Positions 46,322-54,321 of a stretch of 64,000 nt of DNA are shown here, one piece after another. How positions within the stretch are numbered: position 1 is the first letter of the stretch; each line of letters starts with the position of its first letter. The notes under the pieces were generated by a model. The model had not been told where the DNA came from. It ran no database searches and saw only the letters and a list, made by a program, of their open reading frames with translations. A program made the translations under genes and the position numbers. The stretch comes from Streptomyces tendae (GTDB lineage Bacteria; Actinomycetota; Actinomycetes; Streptomycetales; Streptomycetaceae): the NCBI RefSeq assembly GCF_008632955.1, contig NZ_CP043959.1, positions 744,001 to 808,000 on the forward strand. Reading direction: 5' to 3'.

Positions 46322-46343
46322 GGGCCGGAGTCCGCTCCGGCCC
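46322..46343. terminator. Hairpin between convergent pcrA and M23 peptidase genes
   Basis: GGGCCGGAG (46322-46330), a TCCG loop, CTCCGGCCC (46335-46343). Nine perfect base pairs in a 56-bp convergent gap; a likely bidirectional terminator. Confidence 0.65.
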
Positions 46344-46351
46344 GGCAGCCC

Positions 46352-47926
46352 TTACGTCGGTTCGAGGCCGTGGCTGCGGAACCAGGCGAGCGGGTCGATC
46401 GAGGAGCCGCCGCCGGGGCGCACCTCGAAGTGCAGGTGCGGGCCGGTGGAGTTGCCCGAGTTCCCGGAGAACGCGATCTGGTCGCCGGCCTTGACGGTCG
46501 CCCCGGAGGGCACCTGGTAGGTGGAGAGGTGGCAGTACCAGGTCTCCGTGCCGTCCATCGCCGTCACGATCAGCATGTTGCCGTAGGCGGAGTTGTACTG
46601 GGTGCGCACCGTGCCGTCCGTCGCGGCCAGCACGGGCGTGCCGTACGAGACGGGGAAGTCGATACCGGTGTGGACGGACATCCAGTTGATGCCGGACTGG
46701 CCGTAGTAGGCGCTGAGGCCGTGCTGCGCCACCGGAAGCGCGAACTTCGGGCGGAGCCGCTCCTTGCGGGCCGCCTCCTCGGCCGCCCGCCTGCGCTCGG
46801 CGTCCTGCTGGGCCTTGAGGTCGATGCGCCCCTGGGCGCGACTGGCCCGGTCGGCGAAGTCGTCGGCGCCGGCGGCGAGGCTCTCCAGCTGGGTGTCCAG
46901 CTTGACGTTGGCGGCGGAGGGCTTGACCGGCGCGGCGTCGGCGGCGGTCGTCCTGGTCTCCTGGCCGCCGTCCTCGGTGAGGTCGCCGACCGAGGCCGCG
47001 GCGATGCCGGCGACCCCCATCACGCAGGCGGAGGGCACGGCCACCGTCAGCAGCGCGGAACGCTTGGGAGGGGTGCGGCGGCGGGAGCGGGAACGGGAGG
47101 CGGCGCGCGGTGCGGAAGCGGGGAGGACCTCCTCCTGCTCGTCGAGCAGGGACACCGCGGGCAGTTCGCCGGTGTCGGCCGGTTCACCGGCCCCGGGTTC
47201 GTCCGGGCCGGGCTCCCCACGGTAGGCGTCCTCGGCGTACGGCTGGTCCGCCGCGTCCTGGCCGAGGGACTCCTGTCCGTACGACTCCGGCGTGAGGTTC
47301 TCCTGCTCGTACGGCTCCCCGCCGTACGTCTCCTGGTCGAAGGAGCCGGTCTGCGGGTCGTAGGTGTCGGAGGCCTGCGGGCTCGCGGCCGTCTCGCCGC
47401 CGTCGGAGTTCCACTGGGTGGCGTCGTACACGCCGCTGTCGAAGGTCTGTGTGCCCCAGTCCCACTGCTGCGTCGGGTCCGCCGGCTGGTCCGTGCGGTC
47501 GGGCTGGAGCCATCCGCTCGCGTCCCACTGGCCGGTCTCGGGGGAACCACCCTGCTGCGGGACCGCCGCCATCGGCTGCAGGCCGGTGGTCCAGGCGGTG
47601 GCGTCGTGGCCGCCGGTGTCGTACGGGGAGGTCTGCTGCGCCGCGTACACGTCGTAGTGACCGGTGTCCTGGCCGTCCACCGACCAGTGACCGGTGGTGT
47701 AGGCGGCCGCGGCCGGGTCGTCACCCGGGAGGCTTCCGAAGAGGGGATCGGCGGCGAAGGTGCCGGCGGTGTGCTCGCCGGTGCCGTAGTACGTGGCGTC
47801 GTAGCCGCCGTACGAGGTGAAGTCGCCGTACTGGGCTTCCTGAGTGCCGTACGACGCGTAGGGCGCCGAGGCGGCATCGGAAGCCGGGGCCGGGGCCATG
47901 GTCCCCGACGGGTGACGGTCGTTCAC
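46352..47926 (-). CDS. Membrane-anchored M23 peptidase
   Basis: 524 residues. The N-terminal ~270 residues are low-complexity and rich in Tyr, Gly, Thr, Asp and Gln, with many short YG/YD-type repeats. A basic patch (SRSRSRRRTPPKRSA) precedes a transmembrane or signal-anchor helix (LLTVAVPSACVMGVAGIAAAS), so the acidic Tyr-rich region is probably cytosolic. Outside are a coiled coil (RIDLKAQQDAERRRAAEEAARKERL) and a C-terminal M23 (lysostaphin-type) domain with zinc ligands HxxxD (His419, Asp423) and HLH (His497, His499), all intact. It likely cleaves peptidoglycan cross-bridges. Start GTG 47926. Confidence 0.88.
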   Translation of the reverse strand: MNDRHPSGTMAPAPASDAASAPYASYGTQEAQYGDFTSYGGYDATYYGTGEHTAGTFAADPLFGSLPGDDPAAAAYTTGHWSVDGQDTGHYDVYAAQQTSPYDTGGHDATAWTTGLQPMAAVPQQGGSPETGQWDASGWLQPDRTDQPADPTQQWDWGTQTFDSGVYDATQWNSDGGETAASPQASDTYDPQTGSFDQETYGGEPYEQENLTPESYGQESLGQDAADQPYAEDAYRGEPGPDEPGAGEPADTGELPAVSLLDEQEEVLPASAPRAASRSRSRRRTPPKRSALLTVAVPSACVMGVAGIAAASVGDLTEDGGQETRTTAADAAPVKPSAANVKLDTQLESLAAGADDFADRASRAQGRIDLKAQQDAERRRAAEEAARKERLRPKFALPVAQHGLSAYYGQSGINWMSVHTGIDFPVSYGTPVLAATDGTVRTQYNSAYGNMLIVTAMDGTETWYCHLSTYQVPSGATVKAGDQIAFSGNSGNSTGPHLHFEVRPGGGSSIDPLAWFRSHGLEPT

Positions 47927-48219
47927 CAACTTCTCTTTCGCCTCGACAACAGGGGCTGCCAGAGCAGTGCGGCGACTGTACCCGGCGGTATGCGGGCGCG
48001 ACAATCTTCCCCAGGTTTCACGGCCGCAGGAAACGGGCATTCGGTCGGGTTTTGGCGGTCCACGGGCGCGGTCTTGGCTCTATGTTCGACGGCTGTTCGA
48101 AATTGTGACGCGTCGGCGTCGGCAAGTCGGCCGTGACCGACCGAAGTTGATCGCTTGTGGACGCGAAGGATCGCCTTGCGTCGGGAGGAGCGTGCCGGGC
48201 GTGTCGAGCGCCCGCCGTC

Positions 48220-49089
48220 TCAGGCGACCGTCAGGCCGTTCGCCCGTCCGTCGGACGGTTCACCCGGGTGGGCCGTGTCCAGCGCCTGCCGTATGCCGGT
48301 CGCCACCGCCGGGTGCACCGGCAGCGCGAGATGGCCCACGCCGCTCACCCGCACGTTGACCGCCGTCAGGTCCGGATGCTCGACGCACGCCGTCTCCAGC
48401 GGATCCATGATGTGGTCGAGGTCGCTCCAGAACGCGACGAAGCGCGTACGGCAGCCGGGGGCGGGCTGGGCGAGCTCCTCCAGGACCGGTGAGCCCGGGC
48501 GCATCTGCCGCACGATGGGGTGGGCGTTGGCCAGCGGCGCGACTCGGGTGCCGGAATGCGGGGTGCCGAGCGTGACGAGCGTGCGCACCCGGCGGTCGCC
48601 GCCCAGCCGCTGCACGTAGTACCGGGCGATCAGGCCGCCGAGACTGTGTCCCACCACGTCCACCCGGGTGCTGCCCGTGCGCTCGCACACCTGCTCGATG
48701 TGGCGGCCGAGCAGTTCGGCCGCGATACGGATGTCGCAGGTCAGTGGGGAGTAGTTGAGCGACTCGATCTGCTGCCTGCCGTGCTGGGCCAAACTGCGGC
48801 GCAGCAGGACGAAGACCGAGCGGTTGTCGATGAAGCCGTGCAGCAGCACGACCGGGGGCTTGGCCCGGACAGGCAGCTGCGCCGTCCCCTCCGGTGCGGG
48901 CAGCGCGGAGCGGTCAGGGCCCCGGCGCTCCTGGATGATCCCGGCGGGATAGAGGAGGACGTGGCCCGCGAGGATCGCCAGCTCGAGGGCGGTCGCCTTC
49001 AGCAGGGTCACGGAGAGATCCGCCAGCCGGGCCGGCAGGAGGCGCCGGCAGAGGGGCAGGAACGGAAGAGCTGCCTGGGTGACCTTCAT
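48220..49089 (-). CDS. Alpha/beta-hydrolase lipase/esterase
   Basis: 289 residues. The N-terminal hydrophobic region (LLKATALELAILAGHVLLYPAGII) may be a membrane anchor. The hydrolase core has an HG oxyanion motif (VVLLHGFIDNRSVF), the nucleophile elbow GHSLGG (Ser149), an acid region near SDLDHIMDPLETA and a catalytic His in SGVGHLALPVHP. It resembles triacylglycerol lipases (LipA-like, secreted or membrane-bound). The ATG at 49089 has AGGAGGT seven bases upstream. Divergent from the mutase subunit gene. Confidence 0.86.
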   Translation of the reverse strand: MKVTQAALPFLPLCRRLLPARLADLSVTLLKATALELAILAGHVLLYPAGIIQERRGPDRSALPAPEGTAQLPVRAKPPVVLLHGFIDNRSVFVLLRRSLAQHGRQQIESLNYSPLTCDIRIAAELLGRHIEQVCERTGSTRVDVVGHSLGGLIARYYVQRLGGDRRVRTLVTLGTPHSGTRVAPLANAHPIVRQMRPGSPVLEELAQPAPGCRTRFVAFWSDLDHIMDPLETACVEHPDLTAVNVRVSGVGHLALPVHPAVATGIRQALDTAHPGEPSDGRANGLTVA

Positions 49090-49481
49090 GGCCGACCTCC
49101 TGTCGGCACGTGCAGGGACAGCCTCGTCCCCCGTGTGCCCTCGTGGGATGCCGCTCCGAAAGCGGTCGGCCGCGCGCGCCGGTGACGCGTGGACGGTGCG
49201 CGGTGGCGGGTCGACCTCGATGCGCATCCCTTATGCGCATGTTCCCACTGATGTCCTTGTGTCGCACGGGCACTCGGTTCGCACCGCGGGCCCGGGAACG
49301 CTGCGCGACGGACGTGTCCCACCGTGTGATTTCCCCCTCCCTGCGCACCGTGAAACTGCCGGTTGCGGGATGCTGGAGATAACGTTCGTTCACTTCCACG
49401 GCCGGTTCGGGCCGGGGTGTCCGTGCGATGTGTGCGGTACTGGTCGATACGGATGGATGTAGTCGCTTCATGGAGGCAGTG
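49090..49481. other. Divergent intergenic region, lipase / mutase subunit
   Basis: 392 bp with no supported gene. It includes an AACGTTCGTTC sequence near 49380 and a possible -10 (TACGGA, about 49449) for the mutase subunit gene. I see no riboswitch-like fold, although the downstream protein binds B12. Confidence 0.5.
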
Positions 49482-49898
<417 letters not shown>

Positions 49899-50212
49899 GC
49901 CGGCACCCGGGAGGCGGGGCGCCGCCGGGCCCGCCTGTACGGGGGTGCTCGGCGTCGGGGCGTGGTCCCGGCGGAGCGGGCGGCCCGTGGGCCGGTGACG
50001 GGCCGGGGCGTGTCGAAGGTTCCTCGTGGGCGGGTCGGCGGGTGCCGGCTTGGTGCGCGGCTCGGGCGCCCGTGCGGCGGCGCCCGTTCGTGCCCTCGTG
50101 GCGGTGGGCGGCCCCGTACCGGGATTCATGCGGTGCGGGCGGGTGGTGGCAGCGGTGCCGCCCTTCCCGGCGTGGGCCGTGAGCGGCGGCGCGGCGCGAC
50201 GGACCGGTCCGG
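49899..50212. other. G-rich convergent spacer
   Basis: 314 bp between convergent genes, extremely GC-rich, with many GGGCG/GGCCC runs and no reading frame I would support. Imperfect GC hairpins near 49900-49945 may terminate the mutase subunit gene. Confidence 0.5.
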
Positions 50213-51847
50213 TCAGGGTGCCGGGACCGGCGGGGTCAGCTCGGCCAGCATCGCGGCGCGCAGACGCAGCGTGGTGACCAGGCGCTGGAACGCCTCGGAC
50301 CAGTAGCCCCCGGCTCCGGGGGCCGCGTCCTCCGGCTCGTCCGGTACCGCCAGCAGGGCGTCGAGGCGGCTCGCCTCGGAAGGGTCGAGGCAGCGTTCGG
50401 CCAGGCCCATGACTCCGCTGAAGCTCCATGGATAACTCCCTGCGTCCCGCGCGATGTTGAGCGCGTCGACCACGGCCCGCCCGAGCGGCGCGGCCCAGGG
50501 CACCGCACACACCCCGAGCAGCTGGAACGCCTCGGACAGGCCGTGCGTCTCGATGAACCCCGCCACCCACACCGCTCGTTCGCCGGCGTCCAGGGTGGCG
50601 AGCAGCCGTGCGCGTTCCGCCAGGGACACCGCCCCCGGACCGCCGGCCTCCGGCGCGGAGGGCTCCCCGAGCAGCGCCCGGGACCACGCCGCGTCCCGCT
50701 GCCGCACCGCCGCCCGGCACCAGGCCGCGTGCAGCTCGTCCTGCCAGCCGTCCGCCACCGGCAGCGCCACGATCTCCTCGGGCGTCCGCCCGCCGAGGCG
50801 CCGCGGCCAGGTGTCCAAGGGCGTCGCCTCCACCAGCTGACCCAGCCACCAGGACCGTTCGCCCCGGCCGGCCGGGGCCTTGGCCACCACCCCGTCGCGT
50901 TCCATCGCCGCGTCGCACTCGTGCGGCGCCTCCACGACGATCGTCGGCACGTCCCGCGTGCGGTCCACGGCCACACAGGCGGCGGCGCGTACCGCCATCC
51001 GCGCGGCCAGCGCCGACCCGGGCAGCGCCGACAGCAACTCGGCCGCCGTCGCCCGCACATTGCGGCTGCGGTCGGCCAGCGCCCGCTCCAGGAAGGTCTC
51101 GTCGTCGGGGTGGAGCCCGGCGCGCAGGGAGTCCAGGAACATCAGCCGGTCCTCGGCCCGCTCCACCGCCCAGGTCTCCGCGAGGAGATCGCGTGCGGCG
51201 GCCGGGTCACGGGAACGCAGCGCCGTGAGCAGCGTGACCCGCTCGGCGAAGAGGCCCTCCTGCCAGAGCCTCCGTATGCCTTCCCCGTCCTTCGGGTCGG
51301 GTGCGGACGCGCCGCCGCCCGGGGCCGCGCGCAGGGCGAACCGCCAGTCCGGGTTGAGCCGGGCCAGCCACAGTGCGCGCGGGCCCGCGAACCGCAGCGT
51401 CGCCGGACGCAGGTCCGTACGGCCCCGCGCGGCGTCCAGCAGGGCGGGCAGCGCCTGCGGGGGCGCCGCGAAGCCACGGGCGTTCGCCGCGTGGAGCCAC
51501 TGGGGCAGCAGTTCCATGAGGTCCGGTGCCGTGCCCCGGCGGCCGCCGCCGGACGCACCGGGCCGGTCGGAGAGCAGCACCGCGAGCCGGCGCGCCGCGG
51601 CGGTCGGCAGCGCGGGGCGCGGGTCGTCGGGGGCAGGACGCAGACGCTCCGCGGCGGGTGCGGGGCGCAGCCCGGCCCGACGCCGTACGGTCGCGACGGC
51701 CGCCGCGTCCAGCAGGGCCGACGGCGCCCGCGGGCCGGGCGCGACACCCGGCGGGGTGCGCCGGTCGGTGCCCAGCAGAGCCGTGGTCACCAGCTCCTCC
51801 CAGCGGTCCGGGAGGGACGCGTCCACGGCGGCGGTCGTGCTGCTCAT
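50213..51847 (-). CDS. DUF5691 family protein
   Basis: 544 residues, HEAT-repeat-like and helical, rich in Ala, Leu and Arg (AARDLLAETWAVERAEDRLMFLDSLRAGLHPDDETFLERALADRSRNVRATAAELLSALPGS). The opening WEELVTTALLGTDRRTPP is typical of the DUF5691 family. Its function is uncharacterised, but it recurrently neighbours SWIM zinc finger, MoxR and VWA genes in actinobacteria. The ATG at 51847 has AAAGGAA upstream. It follows the SWIM-family-like gene by 124 bp on the same strand and is probably co-transcribed from the PafBC-type promoter at 53044-53066. Confidence 0.83.
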   Translation of the reverse strand: MSSTTAAVDASLPDRWEELVTTALLGTDRRTPPGVAPGPRAPSALLDAAAVATVRRRAGLRPAPAAERLRPAPDDPRPALPTAAARRLAVLLSDRPGASGGGRRGTAPDLMELLPQWLHAANARGFAAPPQALPALLDAARGRTDLRPATLRFAGPRALWLARLNPDWRFALRAAPGGGASAPDPKDGEGIRRLWQEGLFAERVTLLTALRSRDPAAARDLLAETWAVERAEDRLMFLDSLRAGLHPDDETFLERALADRSRNVRATAAELLSALPGSALAARMAVRAAACVAVDRTRDVPTIVVEAPHECDAAMERDGVVAKAPAGRGERSWWLGQLVEATPLDTWPRRLGGRTPEEIVALPVADGWQDELHAAWCRAAVRQRDAAWSRALLGEPSAPEAGGPGAVSLAERARLLATLDAGERAVWVAGFIETHGLSEAFQLLGVCAVPWAAPLGRAVVDALNIARDAGSYPWSFSGVMGLAERCLDPSEASRLDALLAVPDEPEDAAPGAGGYWSEAFQRLVTTLRLRAAMLAELTPPVPAP

Positions 51848-51971
51848 GAGCTTCCTTTCCGACGGGGGTCCCGGCGCGGTCGAAGACTCACGCGCACCGA
51901 GTGTCCAGTGATGTCCGAAAGATGCATGGGGGTGTCGGGGCGGGTGGGCCCCGAGGGGCCCGCGGGACGCG

Positions 51972-53036
51972 TCAGCACAGGGGAACCGCCTCACCGGGGC
52001 CCTGCGGCCATGCCGCCAGAGGAGTGAATCCGTGCGGGCCGCACTCGCCGAAGACCCGGACCGGAGCCCCGCCGGACAGGGCCACCAGCCGCCACAGCCC
52101 CGGGCGGGACCGGCCCGCCTGCCCGATCGGCAGGGCGTGGTCCTCGTCGGCGTCCGCCAGCTGCCAGCCGTCACCGTCCGGGACCGGCACGACACGGTCC
52201 AGGGTCACCGGGACCGACTCGCACCACGGGTCGTCACGCAGCGCGGCGCCGTAACGGGCGAGCGCCCCGGCCGTCGTCGTGCCCGGCGGGCGCACTGTCG
52301 TCGGCGCGGGCGGCGCGAACCGCTCGACCAGTGCCATCCGCGGCTGCCCGGCACCCGGATACGCGGACAGCTCCGCGTCGACGGCCAGCCCGGCCGGCAG
52401 CGTTAGATCGGGGGAGCGGCCCGCGGCACCGTAGGAGAGGAGCAGCGCCGTACGGCCCGAGCCCGCGCCGTGCAGCCAGATGCGACGGGTGGTCAGGTGG
52501 CCGTCGGACCGGTCGTACTGGGCCAGCACCAGCCAGTCGTCCCGTATCGCGGGGCCGTCCGCCGGTGCGGTCAGGCCCACGCGGGAGCGGACCGTCGCCG
52601 CCAGATCCTCCGGCAGCCGCTCGCGGCGGAGCCAGGCCCTGGCGAGGAGATGGAGCAGCGCGGTCTCCTCCAGCAGCCGCACCGGGGCGCCCGCACCGCA
52701 GGCCGGGAGCGTCCCCAACTCCCGTACGCGACTGGCCAGTCCCTGTGCCTGCGCGTCGACCATGCGGGCGGCGGTCTCCTCCCACACGGCGGGGCCGGAC
52801 CGTTCGGCCGACGCCAGCCCGCCACGCAGCAGATCCTCCAGACGCTGTTCCAGCTCGGCCGCGCCCGCCGTGATCCGCTCGGCCCGGCGCTCCGCCCGCC
52901 GCAGCGCCGCGAGCGCCGCCGGCGCCGCGGGCACGCCGAGTTGGGTCCCCGTCCCGTCCGGTCCCCCGCCGGACCCTCCGCCCGACGCCCGTGCCGGCTT
53001 TTGGTCCGTCGTCCGGCGCACCCCCTGATCAGTCAT
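51972..53036 (-). CDS. SWIM-zinc-finger-family-like protein lacking the zinc finger
   Basis: 354 residues. After a short Gly/Ala-rich N-terminus (MTDQGVRRTTDQ...), the sequence from about residue 45 (RRAERRAERITAGAAELEQRLEDLLRGGL..., MVDAQAQGLASRVRELG, LLEETALLHLLARAWL) corresponds to the C-terminal two-thirds of the SWIM zinc finger proteins that normally sit here. The zinc-finger block itself (CxC...CxH, usually CSCPSRKFPCKH) is missing; there is no such Cys/His pattern anywhere. The first 12 residues still look like the family start, suggesting an in-frame internal deletion. ATG at 53036; predicted leaderless from the promoter at 53044-53066. Confidence 0.8.
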   Translation of the reverse strand: MTDQGVRRTTDQKPARASGGGSGGGPDGTGTQLGVPAAPAALAALRRAERRAERITAGAAELEQRLEDLLRGGLASAERSGPAVWEETAARMVDAQAQGLASRVRELGTLPACGAGAPVRLLEETALLHLLARAWLRRERLPEDLAATVRSRVGLTAPADGPAIRDDWLVLAQYDRSDGHLTTRRIWLHGAGSGRTALLLSYGAAGRSPDLTLPAGLAVDAELSAYPGAGQPRMALVERFAPPAPTTVRPPGTTTAGALARYGAALRDDPWCESVPVTLDRVVPVPDGDGWQLADADEDHALPIGQAGRSRPGLWRLVALSGGAPVRVFGECGPHGFTPLAAWPQGPGEAVPLC

Positions 53037-53043
53037 GTCCCCG

Positions 53044-53066
53044 ACGGTAGGTCCCGCCACTGACAG
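53044..53066 (-). promoter_or_regulatory. RecA-NDp (PafBC-type) promoter, leftward
   Basis: On the minus strand: CTGTCAGTG (53066-53058), eight bases, TACCGT (53049-53044). It matches TTGTCRGTG-N8-TANNNT except for the first base. The expected start is 53037, one base before the ATG at 53036, giving a leaderless transcript for the SWIM-like/DUF5691 operon. Confidence 0.8.
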
Positions 53067-53102
53067 TCGCGTCGGGGTGGGCATGTGCCCAGGTCGGAGC
53101 GA

Positions 53103-53125
53103 TTGTCAGTGGCGTGGTGCACGGT
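53103..53125 (+). promoter_or_regulatory. RecA-NDp (PafBC-type) promoter, rightward
   Basis: TTGTCAGTG (53103-53111), eight bases, CACGGT (53120-53125). The -35-like block is exact and the -10 differs only in its first base (C for T). Start near 53132, 38 bases before the MoxR ATG. Together with the opposed motif it forms a near-perfect 16-base inverted repeat. Confidence 0.78.
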
Positions 53126-53169
53126 GGGTGACAGATCCGAACCGGCCGAGCTGGAGGGGGGACCCAGCC

Positions 53170-54321
53170 ATGTCTGTGTCCGCAGAACCGACGTCCGTCG
53201 ACCCGAGGCGGAACGGCTCCGCACCCGCGGACACGCGGCCGGCGGACACCCTGCGCCCGCACGCCGAGCACGCCTTCGCGGACGAACTCGCCGCGCTGGC
53301 CGCCCAGGACGACCGCCCGCGCCCCGCCCGTTGGCGCCTGTCGCCCTGGGCCGTCGCCACCTACCTGCTCGGCGGCACCCTGCCGGACGGCACCCTCATC
53401 AGCCCGAAGTACGTCGGACCGCGCCGGGTCGTGGAGGTCGCGGTGACCACCCTCGCCACCGACCGCGCGCTGCTGCTGCTCGGTGTGCCCGGCACCGCCA
53501 AGACATGGGTGTCGGAGCACCTGGCCGCCGCCGTGAGCGGCGACTCGACCCTGCTGGTGCAGGGCACGGCCGGCACCCCCGAGGAAGCCATCCGCTACGG
53601 CTGGAACTACGCCCGGCTGATCGCCCAGGGCCCCAGCCGCGAGGCCCTCGTCCCCAGCCCGGTCATGCGGGCCATGGCCGAGGGCCGGACGGCCCGGATC
53701 GAGGAACTGACCCGCATCCCGGCCGACGTCCAGGACTCCCTGATCACCGTCTTGTCGGAGAAGACCCTGCCCATACCGGAGCTCGGGCAGGAGGTGCAGG
53801 CCGTCCGCGGATTCAACGTGATCGCCACGGCCAACGACCGCGACCGCGGGGTCAACGAGCTGTCCAGCGCCCTGCGGCGCCGCTTCAACACGGTGGTGCT
53901 GCCGCTGCCAGGGACACCCGAGGCGGAGGTCGACATCGTCTCGCGCCGTGTGGAGCAGATCGGCCGCTCGCTCGACCTGCCGGCCGTGCCCGACGGCATC
54001 GACGAGATCCGCCGGGTCGTCACCGTCTTCCGGGAGTTGCGCGACGGCGTGACCGCCGACGGCCGGACCAAGCTGAAGTCGCCCAGCGGCACCCTGTCGA
54101 CCGCCGAGGCGATCTCCGTCGTCACGGGCGGGCTGGCCCTCGCCGCGCACTTCGGCGACGGCGTGCTGCGGGCCGGTGACGTCGCCGCGGGCATCCTCGG
54201 CGCGGTCGTCCGCGACCCGGCGGCGGACCTGGTCGTCTGGCAGGAGTACCTGGAGACCGTCGTGCGGGAACGCGAGGGCTGGACGGACTTCTACCGGGCC
54301 TGCCGGGAGGTCGGTGCGTGA
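53170..54321 (+). CDS. MoxR-family AAA+ ATPase
   Basis: 383 residues. The Walker A motif is GVPGTAKTW (Lys111). The Walker B position reads RIEELTRIPADVQDSLITVLSEK, with an unusual IEEL in place of the common DEIN. Sensor 1 is FNVIATANDRDRG and the arginine-finger region LRRRFNTV. The C-terminal lid helical domain follows. MoxR ATPases act as chaperones that remodel or assemble complexes with a partner VWA protein, here probably the product two genes downstream. The ATG at 53170 follows GGAGGGGGGA by six bases. It overlaps the DUF5682 gene by four bases (GTGA), indicating an operon. Confidence 0.92.
   Translation: MSVSAEPTSVDPRRNGSAPADTRPADTLRPHAEHAFADELAALAAQDDRPRPARWRLSPWAVATYLLGGTLPDGTLISPKYVGPRRVVEVAVTTLATDRALLLLGVPGTAKTWVSEHLAAAVSGDSTLLVQGTAGTPEEAIRYGWNYARLIAQGPSREALVPSPVMRAMAEGRTARIEELTRIPADVQDSLITVLSEKTLPIPELGQEVQAVRGFNVIATANDRDRGVNELSSALRRRFNTVVLPLPGTPEAEVDIVSRRVEQIGRSLDLPAVPDGIDEIRRVVTVFRELRDGVTADGRTKLKSPSGTLSTAEAISVVTGGLALAAHFGDGVLRAGDVAAGILGAVVRDPAADLVVWQEYLETVVREREGWTDFYRACREVGA

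Noticed and set aside
49090..49481. Cobalamin riboswitch before the B12-binding mutase subunit
   Set aside because: I looked for the conserved B12-box-like sequence and did not see it; the enzyme uses B12, but such genes are not usually riboswitch-controlled.
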